Below, in pieces: positions 1-5,359 of a stretch of DNA of 5,402 nt. The stretch comes from CAZLFA01 sp964558665 (GTDB lineage: Bacteria; Desulfobacterota; Syntrophia; Syntrophales; PHBD01). Position 1 is the stretch's first letter; every line of letters starts with the position of its first letter. Under the pieces are notes generated by a model. The model saw only the letters and a list, made by a program, of their open reading frames with translations. It did no database searches and was not told where the DNA came from. The DNA lies in NCBI GenBank assembly GCA_964558665.1, contig CAZLFA010000103.1:1-5402 (forward strand), in the 5' to 3' direction. Both the position numbers and the translations under genes were made by a program.

Positions 1-53
1 TTTCTACCTCTTATAGGCTTTTATGAATTTACACAAAAAATCTTACACTACCC
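1..53 (-). mobile_element. Probable terminal end of an IS256/mutator-like insertion sequence
   Basis: Read on the minus strand, the sequence starting GGGTAGTGTAAGATTTTTTG and continuing GTGTAAATTCATAA resembles the terminal inverted repeats of IS256-family (mutator-type) elements. It starts where the similarity of the neighbouring IS200 transposase ends. At the left edge the minus strand reads GAGGTAGAAA, which looks like a ribosome-binding site a few bases before a start codon, so a transposase gene may begin just outside the window and run leftward. Seen: the sequence and the abrupt break in IS200 similarity. Inferred: family and boundary. The opposite inverted repeat and the target-site duplication are not in the window. 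Confidence 0.4.
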
Positions 54-151
54 TTTGTCCCGTATAGCTCTTTGCGTCTATACTTCGGTATCCATACGAT
101 ATGATACTTACAATCCCAAATCGAATGTGATAATCTCTGGAAACGTTCCAT
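29..151 (-). pseudogene. tnpA: IS200-family transposase, truncated after the N-terminus
   Basis: Reading from the ATG at 151 gives a 40-residue product with KYHIVWIPKYRRKELYG at residues 15-31. This is the classic N-terminal strand of the IS200/IS605 Y1 (HUH) transposase TnpA, which normally runs to about 130-155 residues and cuts and joins single-stranded IS ends with a C-terminal tyrosine. Here the similarity stops at residue 31; nine unrelated residues (TKGSVRFFV) follow before a TAA. The HUH histidines and catalytic tyrosine are missing, so the product cannot transpose. A strong ribosome-binding site, AGGAG at 160-164, lies 8 bases before the ATG and fixes the start. The break coincides with sequence like the end of another IS, which points to disruption by insertion. 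The rest of tnpA may lie beyond that element, outside the window. Identification is sure; the cause of truncation is inferred. Confidence 0.85.
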
Positions 152-154
152 CTT

Positions 155-201
155 GAAATCTCCTCCTTTGAGCAGTTGGCACTCTCATTGTAGGAGATTT
201 C
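155..201 (-). promoter_or_regulatory. Leader hairpin sequestering the tnpA ribosome-binding site
   Basis: Perfect 10-base arms (GAAATCTCCT at 155-164 and AGGAGATTTC at 192-201 on the plus strand) enclose a 27-base loop just upstream of the IS200 tnpA ATG. In the minus-strand transcript, the 3' arm contains AGGAG of the ribosome-binding site, so folding would hide it. This matches the known IS200 strategy of keeping transposase translation low with a leader stem-loop. The pairing is seen directly; the regulatory role is inferred from the family. Confidence 0.65.
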
Positions 202-242
202 TCTTTTCTCGTCACTAATCCACGGCATAGCCATTATTCATA

Positions 243-260
243 CCACTGGCATGCCAGTGG
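243..260. repeat. 18-bp perfect palindrome CCACTGGCATGCCAGTGG
   Basis: The sequence equals its own reverse complement over all 18 bases and stops pairing at both flanks (A at 242 and A at 261). It sits at the junction between the IS200 leader and the AT-rich ORF, and the ATG at 251 is in its centre. It may be the recognition hairpin of the IS200 left end; an operator is a weaker alternative. Confidence 0.7.
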
Positions 261-910
261 ATTATTCCTTCGATTTAGCTAAAACAGGAATGGTCGCGGC
301 TTATTCCGGAACAGACAATCGCTGCAGTTTCTGGTTGGCTCATTATTTTACTTTCATGCAATTGCTGACAAAAAGGCCGGAACTCCTGACTGATCAACAA
401 ATACCCTTCGAAGATGATAATGTGTATACTGAGGCGATCAAAGCAGTCTTTGAAAGCGTTGGCTGGATCACTTCTTCAAGTGAAAATAAAAGTATGGAGG
501 AATTCCTGTATAGAAGTGCTTCTATGTCAATAGATAACTATTTGAATTCCATAAGTGCAGATTCGCACTATGCCAATGCAGCCTATTCAGCAAGTACAAT
601 ACTGTGGGACTTTACAGAACCGCTGATGAAACCGTTTATTATTGATCATGTTCTGAACCTTCTGAATATTGCCCATGAAAAAGCAGAAAATCTTAAAAAG
701 AATTCTCTTGGAGTTTATATTTGTACAGAAATACAGTCACCCAATGAATTCATCATCAGAGTCAACAAAGCTAAACAGGCGGTTGAAAATATAAAAAATT
801 CCGGCAATTATAATTCAGGCATGAAACTTAGCCTTCTTAATCTGGATAATGACACGAAAGAAACTCCAATAACACTTGATTTAATTAAGCGTGAGGGAGA
901 CGCATCCTGA
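251..910 (+). CDS. Hypothetical protein, possibly N-terminally truncated
   Basis: A 219-residue reading frame that I do not recognise. It is soluble-looking: no signal peptide and no clear membrane segment. It is rich in Asn, Ser, Lys and acidic residues, with a probably helical middle (LMKPFIIDHVLNLLNIAHEKAENLKK, about residues 124-149, given here as a helix prediction by eye) and a mixed, hydrophilic C-terminus. No catalytic motif is evident. Codon use and base composition are more AT-rich than the genes from 1184 onward, suggesting separate acquisition. The ATG at 251 has no ribosome-binding site and lies in the centre of an 18-bp palindrome next to an IS200 left end. The frame stays open upstream to the TAG at 191-193, through IS sequence. 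The native start may therefore have been removed, the first codons may derive from the IS, or a start further inside may be used. The length argues for a real, or recently real, gene. Confidence 0.5.
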   Translation: MPVDYSFDLAKTGMVAAYSGTDNRCSFWLAHYFTFMQLLTKRPELLTDQQIPFEDDNVYTEAIKAVFESVGWITSSSENKSMEEFLYRSASMSIDNYLNSISADSHYANAAYSASTILWDFTEPLMKPFIIDHVLNLLNIAHEKAENLKKNSLGVYICTEIQSPNEFIIRVNKAKQAVENIKNSGNYNSGMKLSLLNLDNDTKETPITLDLIKREGDAS

Positions 911-959
911 TTAACAGACCTGCCTTGGGAGATTTTTTCAAACGCTTTTTGGTATTGGC

Positions 960-986
960 TTGACAGGACCGAATCCGCCTTATGTT
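960..986 (+). promoter_or_regulatory. Sigma-70-like promoter with no recognisable gene downstream
   Basis: A consensus -35 box TTGACA (960-965) is followed after 15 bases by TATGTT (981-986), a 4/6 match to the -10 box. The spacing is shorter than ideal. The -35 is preceded by the same bases as the promoter of the hydrolase gene: TTGGCTTGAC occurs at 955-964 and again at 2841-2850. No plus-strand reading frame with a ribosome-binding site follows, so this may be the leftover promoter of a lost gene, or it may run antisense to the ATPase 3' end. Confidence 0.3.
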
Positions 987-1026
987 GTGGGTTGTGTCGA
1001 GTATGTAAAGATAATGCCGGACAGCA

Positions 1027-1155
1027 TCAGTGGCTCAGGCCTTTTACACCCTCATCCCATGCCGCCAGCATTCGCTCACCTGTCTCCCGGAACTCCGGAT
1101 GCCCGGCAATGTAGCCCGGGATCGACTTCCGTGTTTCCGTCACAGCCTCGGCCAT
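1027..1155 (-). CDS. Small ORF or gene remnant, 42 residues
   Basis: Read leftward from an ATG at 1155, this frame encodes 42 residues including SIPGYIAGHPEFRETGER and ends ..KGLSH. It starts 28 bases beyond the ATPase stop codon, in the same direction. Composition looks protein-like (acidic and basic residues interspersed, ending in a natural stop), and the frame is open upstream into the ATPase 3' end in a different phase. There is no clear ribosome-binding site. It could be the C-terminal stub of a degraded gene or a very small downstream gene; I do not recognise the family. Confidence 0.25.
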   Translation of the reverse strand: MAEAVTETRKSIPGYIAGHPEFRETGERMLAAWDEGVKGLSH

Positions 1156-1183
1156 GCGGATGAGGAATATTATATCTTGGGAT

Positions 1184-2320
1184 CTAGGCAATAAAGGCAA
1201 GATAGTTGTCCCGGCTGATCACTTCGTATTCGGCATTTTCATAGGTTTCCCGCCATTCACGAGGTGGTTTTCTGCCCTTCCCCCCCCACTTGAATTCATA
1301 ACCAAACAGTCTGCCTTCACGCTCCTCAACGAGATCGATCTCTTGCTTGCTCCAGGTGCGCCAGAAATAATTGTTTGCATAAATACCCGTATAGGACTGT
1401 TTCTTGATGCGCTCCATTAGTAGAAAATTCTCCCAAAGCTGGCCGATGTCGTTGCGTATTTTCAGCTCGTTGAAATTTGATATCAGGGCATTGCGAATCC
1501 CGTTGTCATAGAAATAGTATTTGCCCTTCTTGAAGACCTCCTTGCGCAGGTTTCTGCTGAATCCCCGGAGATTGAAGATGACAAACGCCTTTTCCAGAAT
1601 ATCCAGATAGCGGGCCACCGTCTTGTAGTCCCGTCCTATATGAGAGGCAATCTCGGACAGGGAAACTTCACTGCCGACCTGAAAGGCAAGAAGACGCAGG
1701 ATATCAACAAGCGCACGGGAACGCTTCACCCGATCAAGGGATAGGACATCCTTCAACAAATAGGACCCCATGATCTCGTTCAGAAGCCGCCTTTTTTCAG
1801 AAGGATCATCGCAAACCAGCACGGCGGGATAGCATCCATAGACGAGATAGTTTTCCAGTTCTCCCTTCAACTCAAATGGATTTTTCATTCGGGCAAGCTC
1901 ATTCTGTGCGATCGGGTAGAGCGTCAAATTTATCTTTCTCCCCGTAAGCGGTTCTCCAACCTGTCCGGCGAGTTCAAATGACGAAGAGCCTGTCGCGATA
2001 ACCCTTACCCCCGGCGCGTGATCAACCAACAACTTTAATCCCAGCCCTATGTCCTTTACTCTTTGTGCCTCATCTATTGCTATAATCTCATATCCTCTTG
2101 CATACTCGAGGATTTTACTACGATCCCGGGAACCGAGCACCTCCTGGATCGTTATGTCCTCTCCCGTATCGAGCCGGTATTTGGCCTCCGACTCTTTCAG
2201 ATAACGGGTGAGCAAAGTGGTCTTGCCAACCTGACGCGGCCCATAAATGATCAGCACCCTGCCCGGTTGAAGATAACTGCCCAGATTGTCGTATTGCCTT
2301 GGAATATACATGGGAAGCAT
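1184..2320 (-). CDS. AAA-type ATPase with DUF4143 C-terminal domain
   Basis: A complete 378-residue protein of the widespread AAA_14/DUF4143 ATPase family, whose cellular role is not well defined. The N-terminal ATPase shows Walker A GPRQVGKTT at residues 27-35 (K33, T34), Walker B IIAIDEAQ at 79-86 (D83, E84) and a sensor-1-like ATGSSSFEL at 109-117. A winged-helix-like section follows at about 205-250 (SLSEIASHIGRDYKTVARYLDILEK, by eye). The DUF4143 part ends in a PD-(D/E)XK nuclease-like pattern: WENFLLMERI (E297), EIDLV (D329) and GYEFKW (E342, K344). These residues are intact, so both ATP hydrolysis and a nuclease-like fold are plausible, although cutting activity is unproven for most members. 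The length is about normal for the family. The ATG at 2320 has GAGG 10 bases upstream; a second ATG is at codon 4. A perfect dyad lies about 25 bases upstream and could control it. The gene stands alone, with no cognate antitoxin-like partner clearly seen. Family assignment is sure; function is not. Confidence 0.9.
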   Translation of the reverse strand: MLPMYIPRQYDNLGSYLQPGRVLIIYGPRQVGKTTLLTRYLKESEAKYRLDTGEDITIQEVLGSRDRSKILEYARGYEIIAIDEAQRVKDIGLGLKLLVDHAPGVRVIATGSSSFELAGQVGEPLTGRKINLTLYPIAQNELARMKNPFELKGELENYLVYGCYPAVLVCDDPSEKRRLLNEIMGSYLLKDVLSLDRVKRSRALVDILRLLAFQVGSEVSLSEIASHIGRDYKTVARYLDILEKAFVIFNLRGFSRNLRKEVFKKGKYYFYDNGIRNALISNFNELKIRNDIGQLWENFLLMERIKKQSYTGIYANNYFWRTWSKQEIDLVEEREGRLFGYEFKWGGKGRKPPREWRETYENAEYEVISRDNYLAFIA

Positions 2321-2345
2321 ATAACAGAATCCTCAAAATAAGTCA

Positions 2346-2372
2346 ATTTCAAGGATTAACAATCCTTGAAAT
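2346..2372. promoter_or_regulatory. 12-bp perfect dyad upstream of the ATPase gene, possible operator
   Basis: ATTTCAAGGATT (2346-2357) and AATCCTTGAAAT (2361-2372) are exact reverse complements separated by AAC. The dyad ends 26 bases from the ATPase ATG at 2320. It has no U-run typical of a terminator in either direction and is AT-rich, which suits a protein-binding site better than an RNA hairpin. A weak minus-strand promoter (TTGTTA, 16 bases, TATTTT) would begin inside it, so a bound protein would block transcription. A hairpin in the mRNA leader is the alternative. Confidence 0.5.
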
Positions 2373-2611
2373 ATAGATAAACGCGTATTTCTGCGATGTG
2401 TCTAATGCCTGCAGGCTGCAAATATCTTCAAAACCATGAGATTGCCGTCCCGGGTTACGTAGAACCGGCGCATAGCAAAAAGATCGACGTTATTGGAATG
2501 GGATAGTCCCACAGTGTCAGGATAACCTTTCATTTTGTCGCACAATACGTTTTGCCTGACGACAAAACCTGAGTTCGTATATAGTGAAAATGTGACCAGG
2601 CTCATAAATGA
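2373..2611. other. Intergenic stretch between the ATPase dyad and the tRNA terminator
   Basis: About 240 bases with no convincing gene. A minus-strand frame (2402-2629, 75 residues, ending ..VLKIFAACRH) is open, but its first codons lie in the tRNA terminator hairpin and it has no ribosome-binding site. Its last third (MRRFYVTRDGNLMVLKIFAACRH) has a protein-like look, so a gene fragment, for example left by an element that used the adjacent tRNA, is possible. I cannot assign it. Confidence 0.35.
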
Positions 2612-2644
2612 AAAGGGGCTGATGATCATCTCATCAACCCCTTT
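2612..2644 (-). terminator. Rho-independent terminator of the tRNA-Arg gene
   Basis: Arms 2612-2625 and 2631-2644 form a 14-pair stem with a 5-base loop. At the position 2619/2637 the minus-strand RNA has a G-U wobble while the plus-strand RNA would have a C-A mismatch, so the hairpin is intact only in the minus direction. There it is followed by UUUU and further Us. It begins 9 bases after the CCA end of the tRNA, as expected for its terminator. Confidence 0.8.
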
Positions 2645-2652
2645 GATTTTAC

Positions 2653-2729
2653 TGGCACGCCCACTTGGATTCGAACCAAGGACCCTCAGATTCGTAGTCT
2701 GATACTCTATCCAGCTGAGCTATGGGCGC
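2653..2729 (-). tRNA. tRNA-Arg (anticodon ACG)
   Basis: A 77-base tRNA read on the minus strand. The acceptor stem GCGCCCA pairs with TGGGCGT (first pair G-U wobble), followed by discriminator G and an encoded CCA at 2655-2653. T8 and A9 are present, the D arm is AGCTCAGCTGGATAGAGT, and the anticodon stem ends CAGA/TCTG around the loop CTACGAA, giving anticodon ACG. The T arm contains GGTTCGAATCC. With A34 changed to inosine by TadA it would read CGU, CGC and CGA. The gene is monocistronic, with a possible promoter upstream (2772-2800) and a terminator directly after it. Confidence 0.97.
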
Positions 2730-2771
2730 GCATTATCTGAAAAGATCATAATATCCTTGCGAAGGGTGGTT

Positions 2772-2800
2772 CCTATAGCACAATCTTTTCTCCGGTGCAA
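2772..2800 (-). promoter_or_regulatory. Possible promoter of the tRNA-Arg gene
   Basis: On the minus strand TTGCAC (2800-2795) and TATAGG (2777-2772) are separated by 17 bases, and the -10 is preceded by TGC, an extended -10 motif. Transcription would start about 35 bases before the mature tRNA. Both boxes are imperfect matches; a TATGAT nearer the tRNA is an alternative -10 but has no good -35 partner. Confidence 0.35.
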
Positions 2801-2845
2801 AAGGAAAAGCACTCATTTTTTTCTCAAGCAAATCAAAGTTTTGGC

Positions 2846-2873
2846 TTGACTTAGGAAATTCAGATGGTAGGAT
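2846..2873 (+). promoter_or_regulatory. Promoter of the amidohydrolase-family gene
   Basis: TTGACT (2846-2851), 16 bases, then TAGGAT (2868-2873). The predicted transcription start near 2880 lies downstream of the ATG at 2864, which therefore would not be in the mRNA, and upstream of GGAGG (2887-2891) and the ATG at 2897. This decides the choice of start. The preceding bases match those at 955-964. Confidence 0.45.
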
Positions 2874-2896
2874 CGAAGGCCTTGGCGGAGGCGGAT

Positions 2897-3640
2897 ATGA
2901 AGATCATCGATTCACACATGCACTGCGGCATCCAGAACTCAAATCTCCCCTACAATCTGATCAAGGGCTACCTTGATGAGGGCAATATCTCCGGCGCCTG
3001 CCTGTTCGCCCCGGTCGAAGACATCTACGACCGCTACGACTACCGGTTCGAGGACAACCAGCAATGGAGGGACTGCCGCCAGAGGGCAAACCGATATCTG
3101 CTCGACATCCAGAGTTCGTATGAAGACACCTTCGTCTATTACTTCGTCTGGAACGACTTCCGCAAGGACGAGCTGAGCAAAGGCTACAAGGGCATAAAGT
3201 GGCACCGGCACGAGGACGAGCCTCTCTATGAGTATAACGATCCCCGCTGCGAGGATTTCCTGATCGAGGCTTATCGCCTCAGACTTCCCATTGTTCTCGA
3301 AGAATCATTCGAACACACCCTCTACTTTGTCAAAAGAGTGGCAGGCCGCACGCCCGTGATCATCCCTCATCTGGGAATGCTGAACGGAGGCTTTCAGGCG
3401 CTGTTCGGTTCCGGCATCTGGGACAATGAAACGGTTTACGCGGACACGGCGCTGGCCGCGTCTTACGAGGTCAAGATGTTCGTCGACAGGTATGGAAGCG
3501 ACCGCATCTTTTTCGGAAGCGACTTCCCGTTTGGAACGCCCGCCCAGGAGCTGCGCAAGCTGACGCATATTAATCTCAAGCCGGAGGAGTTTGAAAAGAT
3601 CGCTTCGGGGAATATTTTAAAGCTGATGAACGCGAGTTAA
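2897..3640 (+). CDS. Metal-dependent hydrolase, amidohydrolase (amidohydro_2-like) family
   Basis: A 247-residue TIM-barrel-type metal hydrolase of the amidohydrolase superfamily, probably cytoplasmic; the substrate is unknown. It begins MKIIDSHMHCG, with the metal-binding HxH at H7 and H9 at the end of strand 1, as is usual for this family. Further conserved points are GIKWH (K101, H103), VIIPHLG (H158) and IFFGSDFPFGTP (D209, the strand-8 aspartate), then the common C-terminal GNILKLMN. Where many members have a metal-binding His on the middle strand, this protein has PIVLEES (E135), with H140 close by. I chose the ATG at 2897: GGAGG lies 5 bases upstream, the family N-terminus starts there, and a promoter overlaps the alternative ATG at 2864, which would add 11 poor-looking residues. 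The cyclase gene follows after 81 bases on the same strand, so co-transcription is possible. Superfamily is confident, reaction unknown. Confidence 0.88.
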   Translation: MKIIDSHMHCGIQNSNLPYNLIKGYLDEGNISGACLFAPVEDIYDRYDYRFEDNQQWRDCRQRANRYLLDIQSSYEDTFVYYFVWNDFRKDELSKGYKGIKWHRHEDEPLYEYNDPRCEDFLIEAYRLRLPIVLEESFEHTLYFVKRVAGRTPVIIPHLGMLNGGFQALFGSGIWDNETVYADTALAASYEVKMFVDRYGSDRIFFGSDFPFGTPAQELRKLTHINLKPEEFEKIASGNILKLMNAS

Positions 3641-3721
3641 CAGTTTCCACAATGTACCAAAACATCAAATCCCCCATGCCCCCTTTATGAAGGTGGTTTC
3701 AAATCAGGGAGGTGCAAGACC

Positions 3722-5335
3722 ATGGCCGATGACAGCAGGAAACCGATCGGCGAGATCCTCAAGGGGATGGACAAAATCGCCGACAGCCACATCAATGAAG
3801 TGCTTGACGAGCAGAAAATATTCGCCAACCGCTTTGGAGAAATTCTCATAGAGAAGGGGCTGGCAACCCCGGACGACATCATGCAGGCCCTTTCCCTTCA
3901 ATTGCAGCCGGACACCCCGCAGGAACAGGCCGCGCCGGCGTCATTCATGGACAAACTGCGCGGCGCAAGATTCACTATCAGCTTCAAGCTTTCCATCATT
4001 ATCACTCTGACGATCATTCTCATCATGGCCGTTTCCAGCTACTTTCACTTCAACAACCAGCGTGCGGAATTCACGAAGCAGATGGAGGCATTCGGCGCCG
4101 CAGCCGTCAGCAGTCTGGCCAGAAACAGTTCCGTGGCCTTTCTCGAAAAGGATGACGCGTCCCTCAACATCCTGATGGCAGATATCTCCAAGCTCAAGGA
4201 CATCGTTTATGCCATGGTGCTGGACAAGAACGGCATCATCAAGGCGCACATCGACATGCAGAAGATCGACCAGCAATACACGCCGATAAAAAGCAGCGAG
4301 CAGCCCCAGAAGCTTGACGATCTAATTATACAAAAATACCGGGAGAAAAACCGCGAGATTCTCGACTTCAGCAAAGCCATCATGTTCAACAATGTCCTCA
4401 TCGGCAGCATTCATATCGGCCTTTCGCTGGAGACGCTGGAAAGGAACATAGAAAGAACGCGCCTTCATGTAATTATGCTGACCGTGGGACTATCTGCGAT
4501 GGGAATAATTTTCTCACTGATCATCGGCACGAATTTTTCGAGGCCGATACTCAAGCTCGTTAAAGGAACGGAGGAGATCAAGGAGGGTAATTTCGATTAT
4601 CGCATCGCCGGTTCGAGAAACGACGAGCTGGGGGACCTTACCATTGCCTTTAACGACATGGCCGACGGCCTTATGAAAAAGGAGGTCATCCAGGATGCAT
4701 TCGGCCGCTACGTCACACCGGAGATCGTGGAGATGATCCTGAAAAACCCGGACCAGAAATGGCTCAAAGGAAAGAAGATCAACGCCACTATCATGTTTGC
4801 CGATATCCGCGGCTTTACCTCCTTTTCGGAGAAGACGGCGCCGGAGGACGTTGTCCATGTCCTGAACGACCATTTTACGATGACTACAGACATCGTTCTC
4901 AAATACGGCGGACACATCGACAAGTTCATCGGTGATGAAGTGCTGGCGGTATTCGGCGCCCTGGTTGAGCAGGAAGATCATGCAGCGCGGGCCGTGAAGG
5001 CTGCCGTCACTCTCCAGAACGCGCTTAAATCCAGAAATGAAAGCCTTGGCGCACAAGACACGCCGCTGCACGTCGGAATCGGCATCAATTCGGGAGAGCT
5101 GGTATCGGGAAACATCGGCTCCAAAAAGAGGATGGAGTACACCGTGATCGGCGACACGGTCAATCTGGCGTCACGCCTGACAAGACTGGCCGGGCCGGAT
5201 GAGATCGTCGTCAGTGAATTTGTCTATAAAGAGATTTCAGGAAAAGCCGAAGCGGAGAAACTGGAACCCGTGATGGTGAAGGGCAAGGCGGACCCGGTGC
5301 AGACCTACAAAGTGCGTGGGATGGATCTGGCCTGA
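3722..5335 (+). CDS. Membrane class III adenylate cyclase with N-terminal MshEN-like region, periplasmic sensor and HAMP
   Basis: A complete 537-residue signalling enzyme predicted to convert ATP to cAMP at the inner membrane. Domains in order: two 24-residue MshEN-like motifs (residues 8-31 and 37-60) separated by 5 residues; a linker; TM1 at about 86-107; a periplasmic sensor of about 140 residues (108-247), helical then Cache/CHASE8-like (IVYAMVLDKNGIIKAH); TM2 at about 248-269; HAMP at about 270-320 (RPILKLV, DELGDL); and the class III cyclase at about 330-530. Catalytic residues seen: metal-binding D361 (FADIRGF) and D405 (FIGDEV), adenine-selecting K401 with T474 (YTVIGD), and transition-state N481 and R485 (VNLASRL). 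The Lys/Thr pair indicates ATP, as in class IIIb cyclases, rather than GTP. Start: GGGAGG at 3707-3712 lies 9 bases before the ATG. The MshEN-like region is cytoplasmic and could bind cyclic di-GMP, so the enzyme may integrate an internal and an external signal. The cyclase call is firm; ligands of the two sensors are inferred. Confidence 0.93.
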   Translation: MADDSRKPIGEILKGMDKIADSHINEVLDEQKIFANRFGEILIEKGLATPDDIMQALSLQLQPDTPQEQAAPASFMDKLRGARFTISFKLSIIITLTIILIMAVSSYFHFNNQRAEFTKQMEAFGAAAVSSLARNSSVAFLEKDDASLNILMADISKLKDIVYAMVLDKNGIIKAHIDMQKIDQQYTPIKSSEQPQKLDDLIIQKYREKNREILDFSKAIMFNNVLIGSIHIGLSLETLERNIERTRLHVIMLTVGLSAMGIIFSLIIGTNFSRPILKLVKGTEEIKEGNFDYRIAGSRNDELGDLTIAFNDMADGLMKKEVIQDAFGRYVTPEIVEMILKNPDQKWLKGKKINATIMFADIRGFTSFSEKTAPEDVVHVLNDHFTMTTDIVLKYGGHIDKFIGDEVLAVFGALVEQEDHAARAVKAAVTLQNALKSRNESLGAQDTPLHVGIGINSGELVSGNIGSKKRMEYTVIGDTVNLASRLTRLAGPDEIVVSEFVYKEISGKAEAEKLEPVMVKGKADPVQTYKVRGMDLA

Positions 5336-5359
5336 TTACATATCACTCATCATATCCGT

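Larger units (their letters stand above)
54..260 (-). mobile_element. IS200/IS605-family element, left-end remnant
   Basis: This interval holds the 5' part of the IS200 tnpA, its leader hairpin and probably the element's left end. IS200/IS605 elements lack inverted repeats and are recognised through subterminal hairpins. The palindrome at 243-260 is a good candidate for the left-end hairpin, in which case the true end lies some bases to its right, inside the next ORF. An alternative left boundary is near the AATAAT-type sequence at about 233-238. The right end of the element is not in the window. Confidence 0.5.
911..1183. other. Intergenic scar between the AT-rich ORF and the ATPase gene
   Basis: About 270 bases without a convincing gene. 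The first 45 bases are AT-rich like the preceding ORF; from about 960 the sequence becomes GC-richer like the region to the right, so a junction probably lies here. It holds a good promoter-like sequence on the plus strand (960-986) with no gene behind it, and a small minus-strand ORF (1027-1155). I see no clear terminator for either converging gene (251-910 and 1184-2320). Confidence 0.5.

Noticed and set aside
43..234. Minus-strand 63-residue ORF over the IS200 leader and tnpA start
   Set aside because: It is out of frame with the real TnpA N-terminus (start at 151) and spans the leader hairpin; it is a shadow.
960..1163. Plus-strand 67-residue ORF in the intergenic scar
   Set aside because: Proline-rich, low-complexity translation without a ribosome-binding site; its start overlaps the -35 promoter box.
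2402..2629. Minus-strand 75-residue ORF
   Set aside because: Its start codon lies in the tRNA terminator and there is no ribosome-binding site; kept only as part of the intergenic description.
2864..2896. Upstream ATG of the hydrolase at 2864
   Set aside because: A promoter overlaps it, the family N-terminus begins at the ATG at 2897, and that ATG has a better ribosome-binding site, although AGGA lies 7 bases before 2864.
3641..3721. C-rich stretch (AAATCCCCC, CCCCCTTT) between the hydrolase and cyclase genes, considered as a dispersed repeat or terminator
   Set aside because: Only one half is present, with no matching G-rich arm to form a hairpin, so nothing can be supported from this window.
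4514..5071. Long minus-strand ORF of 185 residues within the cyclase gene
   Set aside because: Antisense shadow of a confidently identified domain; no independent ribosome-binding site or recognisable domain.
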